A stretch of DNA of 64,000 nucleotides from the NCBI RefSeq assembly GCF_022201045.2, contig NC_068559.1, positions 26,109,501 to 26,173,500 of the forward strand. The letters run 5' to 3'. The notes beneath the pieces were generated by a model. The model was not told the DNA's origin. It did no database searches and was given only the letters and a program-made list of their open reading frames with translations. The DNA comes from Citrus sinensis (taxonomy: Eukaryota > Streptophyta > Magnoliopsida > Sapindales > Rutaceae). A program made the translations under genes and the position numbers. Below, piece by piece: positions 44,456 through 56,093 of the stretch; within the stretch, counting starts at the first letter, position 1; every line of letters begins with the position of its first letter.

Positions 44456-47061
44456 TCAGCTGGTGCATCTAAAGCGGTTTAAATCAATTATCATCACAGT
44501 GATGTCATCCAAACTACCCCTACTCATGGCAAGGTTTGCGAGCTCCTTGCAAGCAGCCATAAGTCCTGAAGAAGCAGGACTCTTCTTGTAGTCAGTGTTC
44601 TCTTGACTCGAGGACTCGGTCTTTACATTTATTCGCTTGATTATTGAAATTCTTCTTGACTTTGAAGAAGGTGATCCAAGTTCAGAAGCAAAGTCATCTT
44701 CACTAATTGTCTTCTTACATCTGGGTGACAGACTTGCATCTTTTGCTTGCTTGACCAGCGAGACCCTTCGTATCTTTGAAGATGGACTTACATTCACACA
44801 GCCATAGTCCTCATCATCGTCTTTACTAAAATCTCCTAAGGTTCCTATTGCTTTCCCAGCTAACAACCGTTTCACAATATCAACAGCTTCTTGGTTACCA
44901 ACCTGGGAAAAGAAGTCAGAGGTCAAAATAAAAAATCAAGCGAAGTTATAATCATCTTTAACAGTAACATAAAATCCACATTTCTGTGCACAGTGCATAA
45001 CATAAGAAAGCAACACATTGAGGATCTTCACATTACAATTAGATTTATGGCTTAAGTTGAGAAACAAGCCAATTTCATTTTAGAAGGATCACTTGACTAC
45101 AACCTTATGTTAGAAAGGAAAGTATTTCAGACAGGCACAGGTTACTAAAAACTTTACTAAAAAGAGACAAGAGTCTGATGGCTCGATTTGTCTTCACATT
45201 TTGTAGATTAAATAAAAAAAATTTTGCTGTAGACTTAAGTACCTAACCTACCATATTGTCAGCTTAAAAAAAACCGTTGGTATTATGCAAAAAATGAACC
45301 ATACAAAAGACCTTTTTTTTTTTTTTTTTGGGATAAGAACCATAAGAAGGACCTTAAACAAAAGAAGATTAAACCATTTTGCACAAGCAATTACATAAAC
45401 AAAAAAAACACAACCGGCAGGGGCACAGCAGAGTGCCACTTCTTACCTCATCCCAGAATCCATCAGAAGCCAACACAAGAAACTCCATGTCTGAACTAAA
45501 ATTGAGAATTTTTGTATCAGGCTCAGCCAGTACCCAGTTCTTCAGATGAGCATTTCCTATACTTCTCGACACAGCAAGTATCCCATGAACTCTCCAAGCT
45601 CCTCGGTGGAATTCGACGTAGCCCCCCTGAAACACATTATCAATAAAAGCCATCAAAATGAATCTGAGCTCCACACTTCTAATTTTGACCACTCAAAAAT
45701 AACCCACCTCATTCTCTATTCGTTTGCGTTCATCCTCTCTCCCTGCTTTATGATCATTTGTTAGGGCTTCAGCCACTCCTCCCCTACAGAGGACAGCTCT
45801 GCAATCTCCCAAGTTTGAGACTACAACATCATGCCCCTCGATAAAGGCTGTGACGCAGCAGGCACCACTGACTAGACCCTGCATTTATTCACACACTGAT
45901 TCAAACATATCTGCAAAATAAAACATGAAGAAATATAACAGAAATGGTTAAAAAAATGATGCAGGCATCTCCCACACACACACACACACTATGCAAGTTC
46001 TAAGTTCAGAAGGCTATAACCAAATCAGCCAATCTAATGTATTCCTTCTAGCTCAAATCTTTGCAGCCTGTTGGTGTCTATTTAACAATATCGGTATAAG
46101 AAATACCAGAGAAATGCCATTAAATGTAATAGAGATTGCCAGCATACAGTCTAGTCTAAATACAATAAACAAAAGGATTCTTAATTTGGTCATATGCGGC
46201 CACAGGCGAAGGAACGTTGATCAGTTTCATTATTAGACCAATGTCCCCTCTATAACTGTATTTAGCCAGCAGCTTTTGTGGACAAAGTATAAAGGAAAAC
46301 TTAGGAACGAAGATTTCTAATTTCCAATTTGTTTGGGTTGACTTGAATTTAAGATGTTCATATTGAATCTTACCTAATAATTTATTTCAATTTCAAAGAC
46401 ATTGAATGAATAATAATTGCTAGGAAAGCAAAATTCACTAATTCACCAAAAAAAAAAAAAAAATAGACAATTACCTGTTTCAAAAACTCCGCGTCTGTTT
46501 TAAGATAACCAGCTTTAACAGCTTCCTCCTTATCTCCTGTACAAGTCTTCATCATTTCAAAAATATTCGTGTGCAAATTCTCCGCCACAAACTCTGCAGC
46601 CATTTTGCCTCCATGTCCATCATAAACACCAAAGAAACTCTAAACATAAGCAACAAAAGAATGTCTCAGCAAAACAAACAAATAAAAGAAAGAAAAATAG
46701 GAAAATAGGGAAAAAAAAAAAAAGCGATTACTTTATTAGAGTTGCCATGCAAGCAGGAAATGATCTTGTGGGTATCTTCCATGAACTTTTTCTTGCCTTT
46801 GAGGGAAGAAACAGCGACGCCAATCCCACTGAAAGAAACGGCATCGTCTTGAACTAGGGGCGACGTCAAGTCTTTGAACTTGAGCTTATCCCTTTGGATT
46901 TCTTGCAAAACATTGGGGATCTCAATCTTGGGCGGTCTCTTTCTCTTTAAGGAAACACTTGAAGAGTTAGCAGCGTTTGGCTTCTTCTCCATTTTTGCTT
47001 CAAAAGGTGAACGCGAGTTGTCGTCGTCGGCCATTGCAGTTGTTGCTGGAATGCTTGGCAT
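44456..47061 (-). CDS. Protein phosphatase 2C (PPM family)
   Basis: Metal-dependent Ser/Thr phosphatase, 430 aa, five exons on the minus strand: 47061-46732, 46639-46475, 45878-45708, 45626-45447, 44902-44456. Metal-binding and catalytic motifs are all present: KKFMEDTH (E95, D96), [10 protein letters not shown] (D117), [35 protein letters not shown] (D277) and [13 protein letters not shown] (D415). The N-terminus is Lys/Arg-rich ([11 protein letters not shown]), possibly nuclear. Between [11 protein letters not shown] and [17 protein letters not shown] an insert of about 85-90 Ser/Lys/Asp-rich residues enlarges the last exon; it contains two related SSK-RR-S repeats ([13 protein letters not shown] and [13 protein letters not shown]). 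Resembles At1g67820 (from memory). An AC microsatellite lies in intron 2. Translation could also start at Met10. Confidence 0.92.
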
Positions 47062-48148
47062 TAAGACGTAAGGGAGAGGGAGAAGAGTGCTGCTAACGGC
47101 TATAAAAGAAAGAGGGGGGAGAGAGAAACAGAAAGGAAAGGAGAGGAGTGTTTGTTGTTTCGTTTTTGTTTGTGTTTGGAGTCAAATAAAAAGGTCAAAG
47201 GGGATAGCTTCCGCTCGAGCCGTTGGGCGATGGGGGTAGTCTAACCATTAGTGGGTCAAACTTTGACTGCACACTTGGTCGGTTGTGTTTTGAGAGACGT
47301 GGGAGGGAAAACAAATCCTCCAAAACTCCGTCCTAAATTTGGCTACAGGCTTTTCTTTTGTGTGAATTAATAATTATTTGGATATTATCATATCAACAAA
47401 CAATTTCCTTTGAAAATATTTGCTACTGGCATGCCCACGAATCATTGATATCGCTTAAATTGAAGTTGTTTAATTTATCTCTTGCGTAATTTTAAATTTA
47501 AAAGGCCTTTATATTATTAAATAATTATAAATTTAGGCAGCTTTTCTTTATAAACTTAAAACATCTTAAATCCATTATTTTTATACTTATGACCTTGAAA
47601 ATATTATATATATACTTGAAGTTGTATATATTTACAGTGTTATCTAGTACAATAATTTTTGTATGTTATAAATATTTATATGGTAAGCATTTGATAAATA
47701 ATTTATGAAAAATAATTTTCATAACATTATTTTTTTACAACTTAAAATAATATTTATAGTTTAAATAAATTGTTATCTAACAGTAAAAGAATTTGTTTAA
47801 AATTCAAATTGAATGTATGTTAAATATTTAATAACAAGGAAATTTTGAGATTATGAGCAATTTAATAAAAACATCTAATAATTATATAGGAAATAAATAC
47901 ATTTAATGAAGGTATTTGTCAGAAAAAAAAATTATTTTCCTTGCAAATATTTTATCATTTAGATAAAAGTTAAACTTTACTTTTTGTCTTAGGTAAAAAT
48001 GTCTTATAATAACACTCCAATACAAAAAACAAATAAGGTATATATTAAAACATCTTAAATTAAGGTAAATTAAAACTTCAGATATAAAAACAAACAACCC
48101 TTGGTTTTGAATTTTGAGAAGAAATTTTGAACAATTTCTCTTTTGCGT
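47062..48148. other. Divergent intergenic region between PP2C and CSK
   Basis: The first 120 bp are probably PP2C leader (purine-rich on the plus strand). The remainder is AT-rich without a supportable gene. Confidence 0.5.
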
Positions 48149-48568
48149 CTGTTTGGTATGACTTATTTAATGACCATAAGTATTTATTTAATCTCATGAG
48201 TTATTTTTCTTTTTCTTTTTCTTATGTTGTTTGGTTGTTTTTTAAGTAAAATTTTTGAATATTAAATAAATTATTTTGCCTTTATTAGTAAAAGTTTAAA
48301 TTTTCGGCTCTTAGGAGTCGATGTTGAAATTTTTTTAAAATATTAAAATATCTAAAATATTATTTCTTTATTTCATATTCTTATTGTATTTATTCATAAC
48401 ATAACTTTAAATGACTTGTCTACTAATATAATTTTATCATTTTCAATAAAAGTTTCAATTGATAATTAAATAACCAAATTTTTTTAGTAAAAATTCTGCT
48501 TGTAAAAAACTTACTAATAATTTTTTTTTAAAAAAAATAAATTTTATTTAAAAAATTATATCAAACAG
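48149..48568. mobile_element. MITE-like element with CTGTTTGGTAT ends
   Basis: The left end CTGTTTGGTAT (48149-48159) and the inverted right end CTGTTTGATAT (48568-48558) enclose 420 bp of AT-rich non-coding DNA with AAGT-TTTATTTAAT motifs near both ends. It lies about 290 bp upstream of the CSK ATG, so it is part of that gene's distal promoter. Confidence 0.5.
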
Positions 48569-48854
48569 AAAGTTTATGTTCCACGTGACGTTACGAGATG
48601 ACGTTATTTATAATTATAATTTATATGTAATTCGTTTGAATAATATTTAAAACTTAGGAAAGAGATATGACAGGACGCCGATTAAACGAGGGAGTTGACG
48701 AGTTGTATGAATGAAATTGAAGTTGAAAACCAGCCGCACAGTTTTCATCGGAGACACGAACTGTTAAGTCTGTTGTTACCTTTGCTTTTCGCTTTGTTGT
48801 GTTACTTAGTGGCGCATAGAATTAGAAGAATAGAGAGATAATAATTTAATAAGA

Positions 48855-51800
48855 ATGCTGCTCCTCTCTGCGACCGCAGTCACTCCCAAAACTCCACTCT
48901 CTAAAGACCACACATGCTGTCTCCTCTTTTGCCCCAATTATCATCCCAAATTCTGCGCCTCACTCAACCCCAAGCCACTCACCACCTCCCCTAAATCTCT
49001 CTCCAGCAACGGCACCTCCCTCCGTCACGTGACTCGCACGCTCTCCAACGATGACGAGCCTCCTGCTGCTGGGTCCCCCATGGTCTCCTCAGCTTCCGCC
49101 GTCGCTTCCGCTATCCGTAGAACCTCGACATCTCCCATCGAGTTCCTCCAGACGATCGAGACTGATCAGAAAAGATGCAACTTAGTCCTCCCCAGTCCCG
49201 ATTTTCAGCGACTCTGCGTCGAGCAACTTCACCTCTTTCGAAGAATCGTCGATCCCGACGCCGTCCTCTCGGTCCGCTTCCTCTCTCATTCATTCGCCTC
49301 TTTCTTTTTTATCCTTTTTTGTTTTGTTTTGTTTTGTTTCCTTCATTCAATTTCCAATTTTCCTTCTTTACAGGTTTATGTGAGACCGGCTGGCAGTTAT
49401 GTAATGGACAGGTTAGAGCTGCGTAGAGTGGTTAGCTATCCTGGTGTGAACGCAACGGACATTGTTGTATTAGTTGGCAATTTCAACATGCCCGCTGGAT
49501 TACGTGCTGCTGAAGCTGCACTTTCTAGCCAACAAGTTGGACTTACTACTAGTTATTAGTTATAACTAACTTTGTCAAATTCAATAAGATTTTGTTAATC
49601 TTTATTTTAATTGTTGAATTTGAATTTTAGGTTCAAGTCGTGCCTGAGCAGAGAGCGGTGGTGTTCCCTATGGTGAAGCACCCATTTGTTGTGGGGTTCT
49701 TGGTTGCGGAGCTGCCACTGATGGAATTGCAAATGTGCGGGACTGAAGAGCCCGATGCTGCTATTGGGTTTCAGTCATCAGAGGAAGTCTATGCGTTCCC
49801 TCCCAGCTTCGATACAGAATCTCATGCAATTGAGAGTTTTGATCATGAGAGAATGAGAGTGTACAAGTTTAGTGCTGACCAGAGACTGAATGCCATTAAT
49901 ATATGTAGGTCTCTTGCCATGGCCTATGTAATGGATCAGGTATATGGGTTGGGTTGCTATTAGAATGAGCATATCTTCAATCTCTCATATATGCTACTTG
50001 AAACTTGATGCATTTAGCTTAGTTCTTGCTATGATGCGTGCCGCCCTGGCAGTCTTAGCATATGATATTTGAACTTCCTCATGCTTGTAGCTAATTTGCA
50101 CACTACTAAGCCTATCAACCATATTGAAATGCAATTTTGACTGTATCAGTTCATTTACAATTTGCTTGCTATTTTCTCCCCAGAAATCGATGTTACTTCA
50201 ACAATCTTCATGGCAAAATAATGCCAGGATGAGTAATCTGGTTGAGCAGGTAAGCTGATTCTCAAACTGTTGTGCACCTATTTATTTATTTATTTATTTT
50301 TGGTTTTTGGTGTTTTTTTTTTTTTTTTTGGTGTGGGGGTTGGGGGGGAGAAGGTTGTATTTGTTTAGTAAACTTATTCTCCTGTAATTAAACTTTTCTC
50401 AGATTCGCGGTCCACTGTCCAGCATTCAGACTTTAAGTAAAATGTTATCCCTTCATATGAAGAGAAGCGAGGTTTGCGCACTTAAGTGACCTGGGATTCC
50501 CCTTCTAATTTTCTTTTTCTGTTTGAAAAGTTTAAGTATAAAATAGTTCTTGCAGATATCTTATGACATTGTTGAAGATATTATGGTCCAAGGTGATCGT
50601 TTGAGAGGTACCCTTCAAGAGCTCCAGGATGCTGTTTTTTTGACAAAGGTATTAGAACTGCACACACAGACTTCTAAATACAGTCCTTCACTTTGACTTC
50701 TTTTTCAGCATTCTACTCAGATTTGTTTTTTGCTGTCATGAAATGATATTATAATCTTTTCTTTTTTTTTTTCTCATTTACTTTTCCTGTTGTTTGGGCG
50801 TAGCCGCATAGATCTCTACTTTACCAGGCTTTTTCTTTTCCGTTTATTACATACAATACAAGCTTCTTATGAGATTATTTATGAAGTTGGAATTTGAAAG
50901 CTAACTTTAAACAACTTCCCTTTGTAACATTGATTTTTTGCTACCATTTGGGTTGAAGATTGTACATCTGATATTGTTTTTTATACTTATTAGGCTAATA
51001 TTGTGCGCTATAATGAAGAAACACTGAAGAAAATGAACAATTCAGCGTATTCCCATCCAGAGTCAATCAGGTCTCAATTATCTAATAACTTTTCAAGAGA
51101 GAATTCTGGCAATAAGTTGCAAAATTCCTGCAAACCATTATCACTGGATACACCTGCCAAGGATTTAGAAATGCCCATGCCACCTCTGGCCCTTGCTCCT
51201 TTGAAACAAAATGGAATTAGGTATGCTTTAACTTTTCTTGATATTTTCAATTTCATTGCCTAGCGTAATTCGATTTCAAGGTATGCAAAATAATTTAACA
51301 GTGTTCATTTGATTCACCTCATCTCAAATTTGGAAATTTCTCGTTCGCTTATTCTCTTCATTCATGTCAGGAAGACCGTGCAATGTTTCTGATGTGTTGG
51401 GAGATTTGGTTGAGGCTGTGAGGCCTCTTGCCCACATGCAGCAACGACAGGTGGAACTAAGCGAACTTTCGCAATCTTTGCTAGTTGCAGTAGAAGAACC
51501 TGCTCTACGTCAGGCTCTGAGCAATTTGATTGAGGGTGCACTGTTGCGTACCCAAGTTGGGGGTAAGGTTGAAATTGTGTCTGCTGCAGCTCCAGCTGGT
51601 GGTGCTTTAGTAGTAATTGATGATGATGGACCAGACATGCACTATATGGTAATAATAGCGAACTTTGCTGCTAATTCCCCTCCCCACCTCACCCCAATAT
51701 TGGATTAGAAGTTGAGAACTCTGTTGTTGCATGCTTTGAACATATTTCTCCTTTGTCCTTGGAAGCTGTGAATTGTGTGTCCCTTTTTAATACTCGACAG

Positions 51801-52302
51801 TCAAAAGAATATCATGTCATGGTCTGAGGAACTCAAAACTTATGGTATAATGTTACGCTGTTGCAAGAGATTCGGGAATCATAAAAGATTCTAGCATCTA
51901 ATCCACTTTTTTAGACATGGGATTCTGAGTTAAGAGTACCTTGCTTATTAAATATCCAGGCAGACATTGCTATAACCCCCATTGCCTTTATCATATCCAG
52001 TTTGTCGTGTTATGAATTTATTTTGTTGTTGGACATGTATGCTGCAGACGCAGATGCACTCACTCACTCCATTTGGATCAGAACTGTCCTCGGAAAACAT
52101 GGTTGAAGACAATATGACGTGGAACTTTGTTGCTGGGTTGACAGTAGCTCGGGAGCTACTTGAGAGCTATGGCTGTGTTGTCCGTGTGATATCACCATGG
52201 AAGACAGATGCTGCCCTTGGATCTGGGGGAACTCATGTAGAACTCTGGCTTCCTTCTCTGGCTCCACTATCTGATCTTAATGGCAAATCAAATGAGACTT
52301 AG
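48855..52302 (+). CDS. CSK: Chloroplast sensor kinase (CSK)
   Basis: CSK descends from a cyanobacterial two-component histidine kinase and couples plastoquinone redox state to plastid gene transcription. Nine exons keep frame: 48855-49271, 49374-49535, 49631-49939, 50184-50249, 50403-50471, 50556-50648, 50994-51220, 51375-51648, 52048-52302; 623 aa. Residues 1 to about 70 are Ser/Thr/Pro-rich, a plastid transit peptide. A GAF-like sensor region (about 125-300) includes VVFPMVKHPFVVGFLVAELP. The dimerisation helix reads MSNLVEQIRGPLSSIQTLSKML, with Glu317 where the phospho-accepting His is expected. The N box (ALSNLIEGALL, N498) and an ATP-lid-like VIDDDGPDM followed by LTVARELLESYGC are recognisable. 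Exon 8 uses the second of two AGs four bases apart; only that one keeps frame. Matches At1g67840 (from memory). Confidence 0.93.
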
Positions 52303-55300
52303 CTAAAAATGGAACTGCATTCAGATTTTTCCATTCAACAGAAAAAATCCTGACAAAAGCAGGTTGGTAGATTATTGTCTGAAATTCAATGAGATTCTGT
52401 ACAGATTGCTTGTATTTTAGCTGCTGTAAAGGCAAGGTGTAGGTAATGAAGGGTTAGGATTTTTAAAGCATTAAAGCCCTGTGAGTAGATGAGTTGCCGT
52501 TGCAGCTGGATCATACTTGTAGATAAAAGAAGGTTGAGGAAAGAAGATGTAGCATTTGAACAATTATTGTTGTCTTTGGGCTTTGTTCAGGTTTTGGACA
52601 ACTTGAACGGGCCACGAGGCTGGCCTGTTAGATGCTGGGCTTTCAGTTTAGTATTTGTTGCCGTGCTATTGCGTGGACCGAATGGACTGGTTCACATTCC
52701 ATGTTTCACGCAAATAATTAAAAGTCGGTTAAAACCGAGAGAGAAGAGGGAGCTGGTTTCTTGCCTTAAGTTTCGGCAATGATAGAATTAGTTACTTGTT
52801 CAGAGAAACCGAGGGCAAATTAAACACAAGGTCGTAAATAATTTGTGAACGACTATGACTTAAATTGTTCCATGCAATAGTTTAATTAAACTCAATTAAT
52901 TGTGTCTTACGTCAAAAAAAGATATTTTAATCCGCAAAAAAAAAATTATTTATTGAAATTCAGGACGAGTTATGTATATTTGATTCTACTCTTTAACATT
53001 TTTTTTTTGTATGGAATAAGATAGAGAATGACATGTTGTTTATTTTTAATGGGATGGAAATAAAAATCATAATGTACATACGAAGAATAATTGAAAATAT
53101 GAGTCATCAACGTCAGGGTCAAGTCAAGAGACCTACGTAAGAAGGAGAACATGGTGCAGCCCGACCCACCGCCTCGGTGTTTAGTAGCCAAACAAAACAG
53201 TGGGACGCGTCAAAGACTTGATTTGATTTGATGAAGGAATCCATACGTAATTCCTCCACAAGTCAACCACACACAACCAAACCAACAACAACCGACTACA
53301 TCAGTATTCCGAAATCTTAAGCATGAGTTAGGTGCCACGTGTCTCGTCGGGTCGGGGCAACAAAAGTATTTTTAGGAAATAATAATTAAACAAACAACAA
53401 TTCTAGTTGTTCCAAGAAAAAATAATTACTATCAACTTGTAATGTCAATTCTAGTGCCATTGATTGCATGCCCCGTCTTGTAGGTTACCAGAATGGCCGC
53501 CATTTAATAGCCAATAGAACAACCCCAAGCAAGATTGAGGGCGGCTTCATCTCCTCTCTTGTTAACGTTTCAAAAGGTTCGACGCTGTTACGTACTCATG
53601 TCATCGTGATCACCACTCAGCCGTCAAAGTCCACCCTCTTTGAATTCTCTCTCTCTCTCTCTTTTTTAAAGATTTTATTTAACAATATTTTCTTTGACGT
53701 GCAATGCGACAAGCCACGTTGGAATTTTATAATTAGGAAATGTACTCACAAAAAAAAAAAAAAAAAAAAAGGTGAAAGTATGACATATGCTCTATTGCAA
53801 GAAAAATGCTAAATATTATCAGCGTAATCACATTGAAAATGTAAAATGCACACCATCATAATTGGCGGGTGACTATTTATACTACTTAACTATTAAGTCA
53901 ATATCGTCCCATATTTTCTTAAGTCATTGATCGGGGGGTCTTTTTCTCTTTAACACATCGACATCACGGCGTCGGAATTTTTGGATTGAATTTTGTTCAC
54001 CTTATAGGAAGAGATCTATCTACTGCTTTTTATTCCTGGTCATTTGGTTAAGAAAATGTTGCCATGAGTGAAGGCAAACCGAGTTACAAATTTTACAAAG
54101 CGTGCACGGATTGAATTTAATTTGCCGGACCAATCTCAAATTTTTTGTACTGCCAAATTGATAAAGCAATTTGGGTCCATTCTTCCTTCAATAGACCATA
54201 TACACAGCCAACCGGATTTGAAGTTGAACAGCTACTCTGTCATGGTCACCGGCCCCCTTTGTAGATCTACATAGCTATTAAGCTAGCTGCTTTTAGCCAC
54301 TCGTTTTTCACTTTTCAAGGACTTGCTTAATTAATTATGTCTTTCTTTTTTTTTCCTTTTTATTTTTCGGAAGCTAATTAATTATATTTGAAAATGCGTT
54401 TGTTGTCAAAAATTTCACTAAACCTTGTTTATCTTTACAAATTTAATTTAATTTAATTGTATTTGAAGTTTGAGGCCTTTCCCACTTCTCCATATGGAAT
54501 GGAGAGTGCCACAATCCAAATTACAACGCAAATCAAACACTAATTGAAAATTCGACGCTAAAGTAATTCACGATATAAAAACGCACGCACGCAGGCAGAT
54601 GTCAAGTCATATCAGCGGTTATTTCCTTCGAGCATCACAAAGTGGCCGCAGCAATATGCATCTGCCAAGTGTTATCACCAAATCAAATCAATCCAATTAC
54701 AAATTAGAAAAATTACAAAACAATGGAACAAAAACCCAGTTACCAAGGCAAAAAGCCTTTTTGTGAGTTGTACTTCACCTTTCTCTTGCAGTGAAAATTA
54801 TAAATAAAAACAAATTCTGATTATTCTTTTTCTATTTTTCAAAAATTCTCTCGCGAAAATCTATAGCATTCTCAACAAAACACAAACACCTAACTTTGAT
54901 ATATCCCTCAAAATCAGGGGAAAAAAAAAAAATCATTCAGATACATTTCCAAATTCGCTCGATCTCATTATTGTTTGCCCAACTTTGACTTGAAAAATAC
55001 AAATAGCTATAAAATCTTCACCTTTGCTCACGTTTAATAGAGAACAGGGGCGATCACGGCAAGTGGGTTTCTTGTGATTTTTAAGTTTGATCGTTTTCTG
55101 CTCACCAGATCTTGTCACACTTGTTGCACGGTTTTTTCGTTTTGCAGGTATTTACATGTTCACTCTCTTTTTATTTTTCTGCTTTTTAAGTAATTCTACA
55201 ACTAAAAATCAGTTCAAAAGCTGGTAGCTTTATTGATCGGCATCGCTCGTATGCTGCTAAAGTTTTCTGTTTTTTTCTTAATTGGTTTTTTTTTTTCCGG

Positions 55301-56093
55301 TTCTTATGTTAACTGTGTTTTTTTTGGGGCGAAAAAAATATATTATTATTCTCTTTTAAAAAAAAAAAATCTTCAGAAGTAACTTAATACTTAGGTTTAT
55401 GTTTGTGGTCGTGTAATTCTTTGTGTCTTTGAATGTAAGCAAAGGTCAGTTGTTTGTCTAATCTGGGTATTTGGGCTTTTGTTGATTTAAATAAAAGTTT
55501 TGATTTTTAGTGAAAAATGGGAACATGGTAAGTTGAGGGTTTGAACGGGATTTTTGGTATGATTGTTTATTCAATCAAATGGAACATTTGTTATGATTCG
55601 ATGAATTTAGTTTCTTGTAGAGGATTATGTGTCGGAAGCACATGCTTGCTTGGTTCATTTCGTGTTTTCAGGAATAGCTGCAAATTTATTGATTTCGTTT
55701 CAAAATCTTTGTTCTTGCATGTGTGTATATATTTGACAATGGGGATGTGAGATTGTGATTATGCCACAGAGTTAATACATTACCGCATAGGATTACCTTG
55801 TGAAGACATTGAAAAGGGGGAAGTTCTCGATTTCTTTCTTTTATCATCTTAGATTGTGGCTAGTAGAGTAGTAACATTGTTTTGTCAATAGTGAGCACCA
55901 TTTTCCGGTTTCATGTTGTTGCAATAGATGTTTCTCTGGATTTGTGAGTTAATGTTTCTTAATAGACCTCTTTTCTTGTAACAATGTATTGAATACAGCA
56001 GGTCCTGTTTTGCTTCCACAAGGATCTGTGTCTGTTTTATGGACTGTCAAAGCAATGCTCAGAAGTTGTGAAAATCAGAAGATTTTAAATAAA
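52303..56093. other. Long intergenic region with DUF707 5' UTR
   Basis: The first few hundred bases are probably CSK 3' UTR; an open frame at 52489-52782 there has no family resemblance. A CT run (53647-53663), an A-run (about 53750-53771) and an ACGC run (about 54583-54594) are low-complexity tracts. Around 54830-55147 the sequence looks like a 5' UTR exon ending TTTTGCAG-GTATTT, with a long leader intron before the DUF707 start; this is inferred from its CT/T-rich composition only. Confidence 0.4.

Noticed and set aside
49536-49559. Read-through of CSK exon 2 to the stop at 49557
   Set aside because: Splicing at 49535/49631 keeps frame and the conserved VVPEQRAVVFP segment; the read-through is intron.
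52489-52782. 97-codon plus-strand frame after CSK
   Set aside because: No family match, lies in the presumed CSK 3' UTR.
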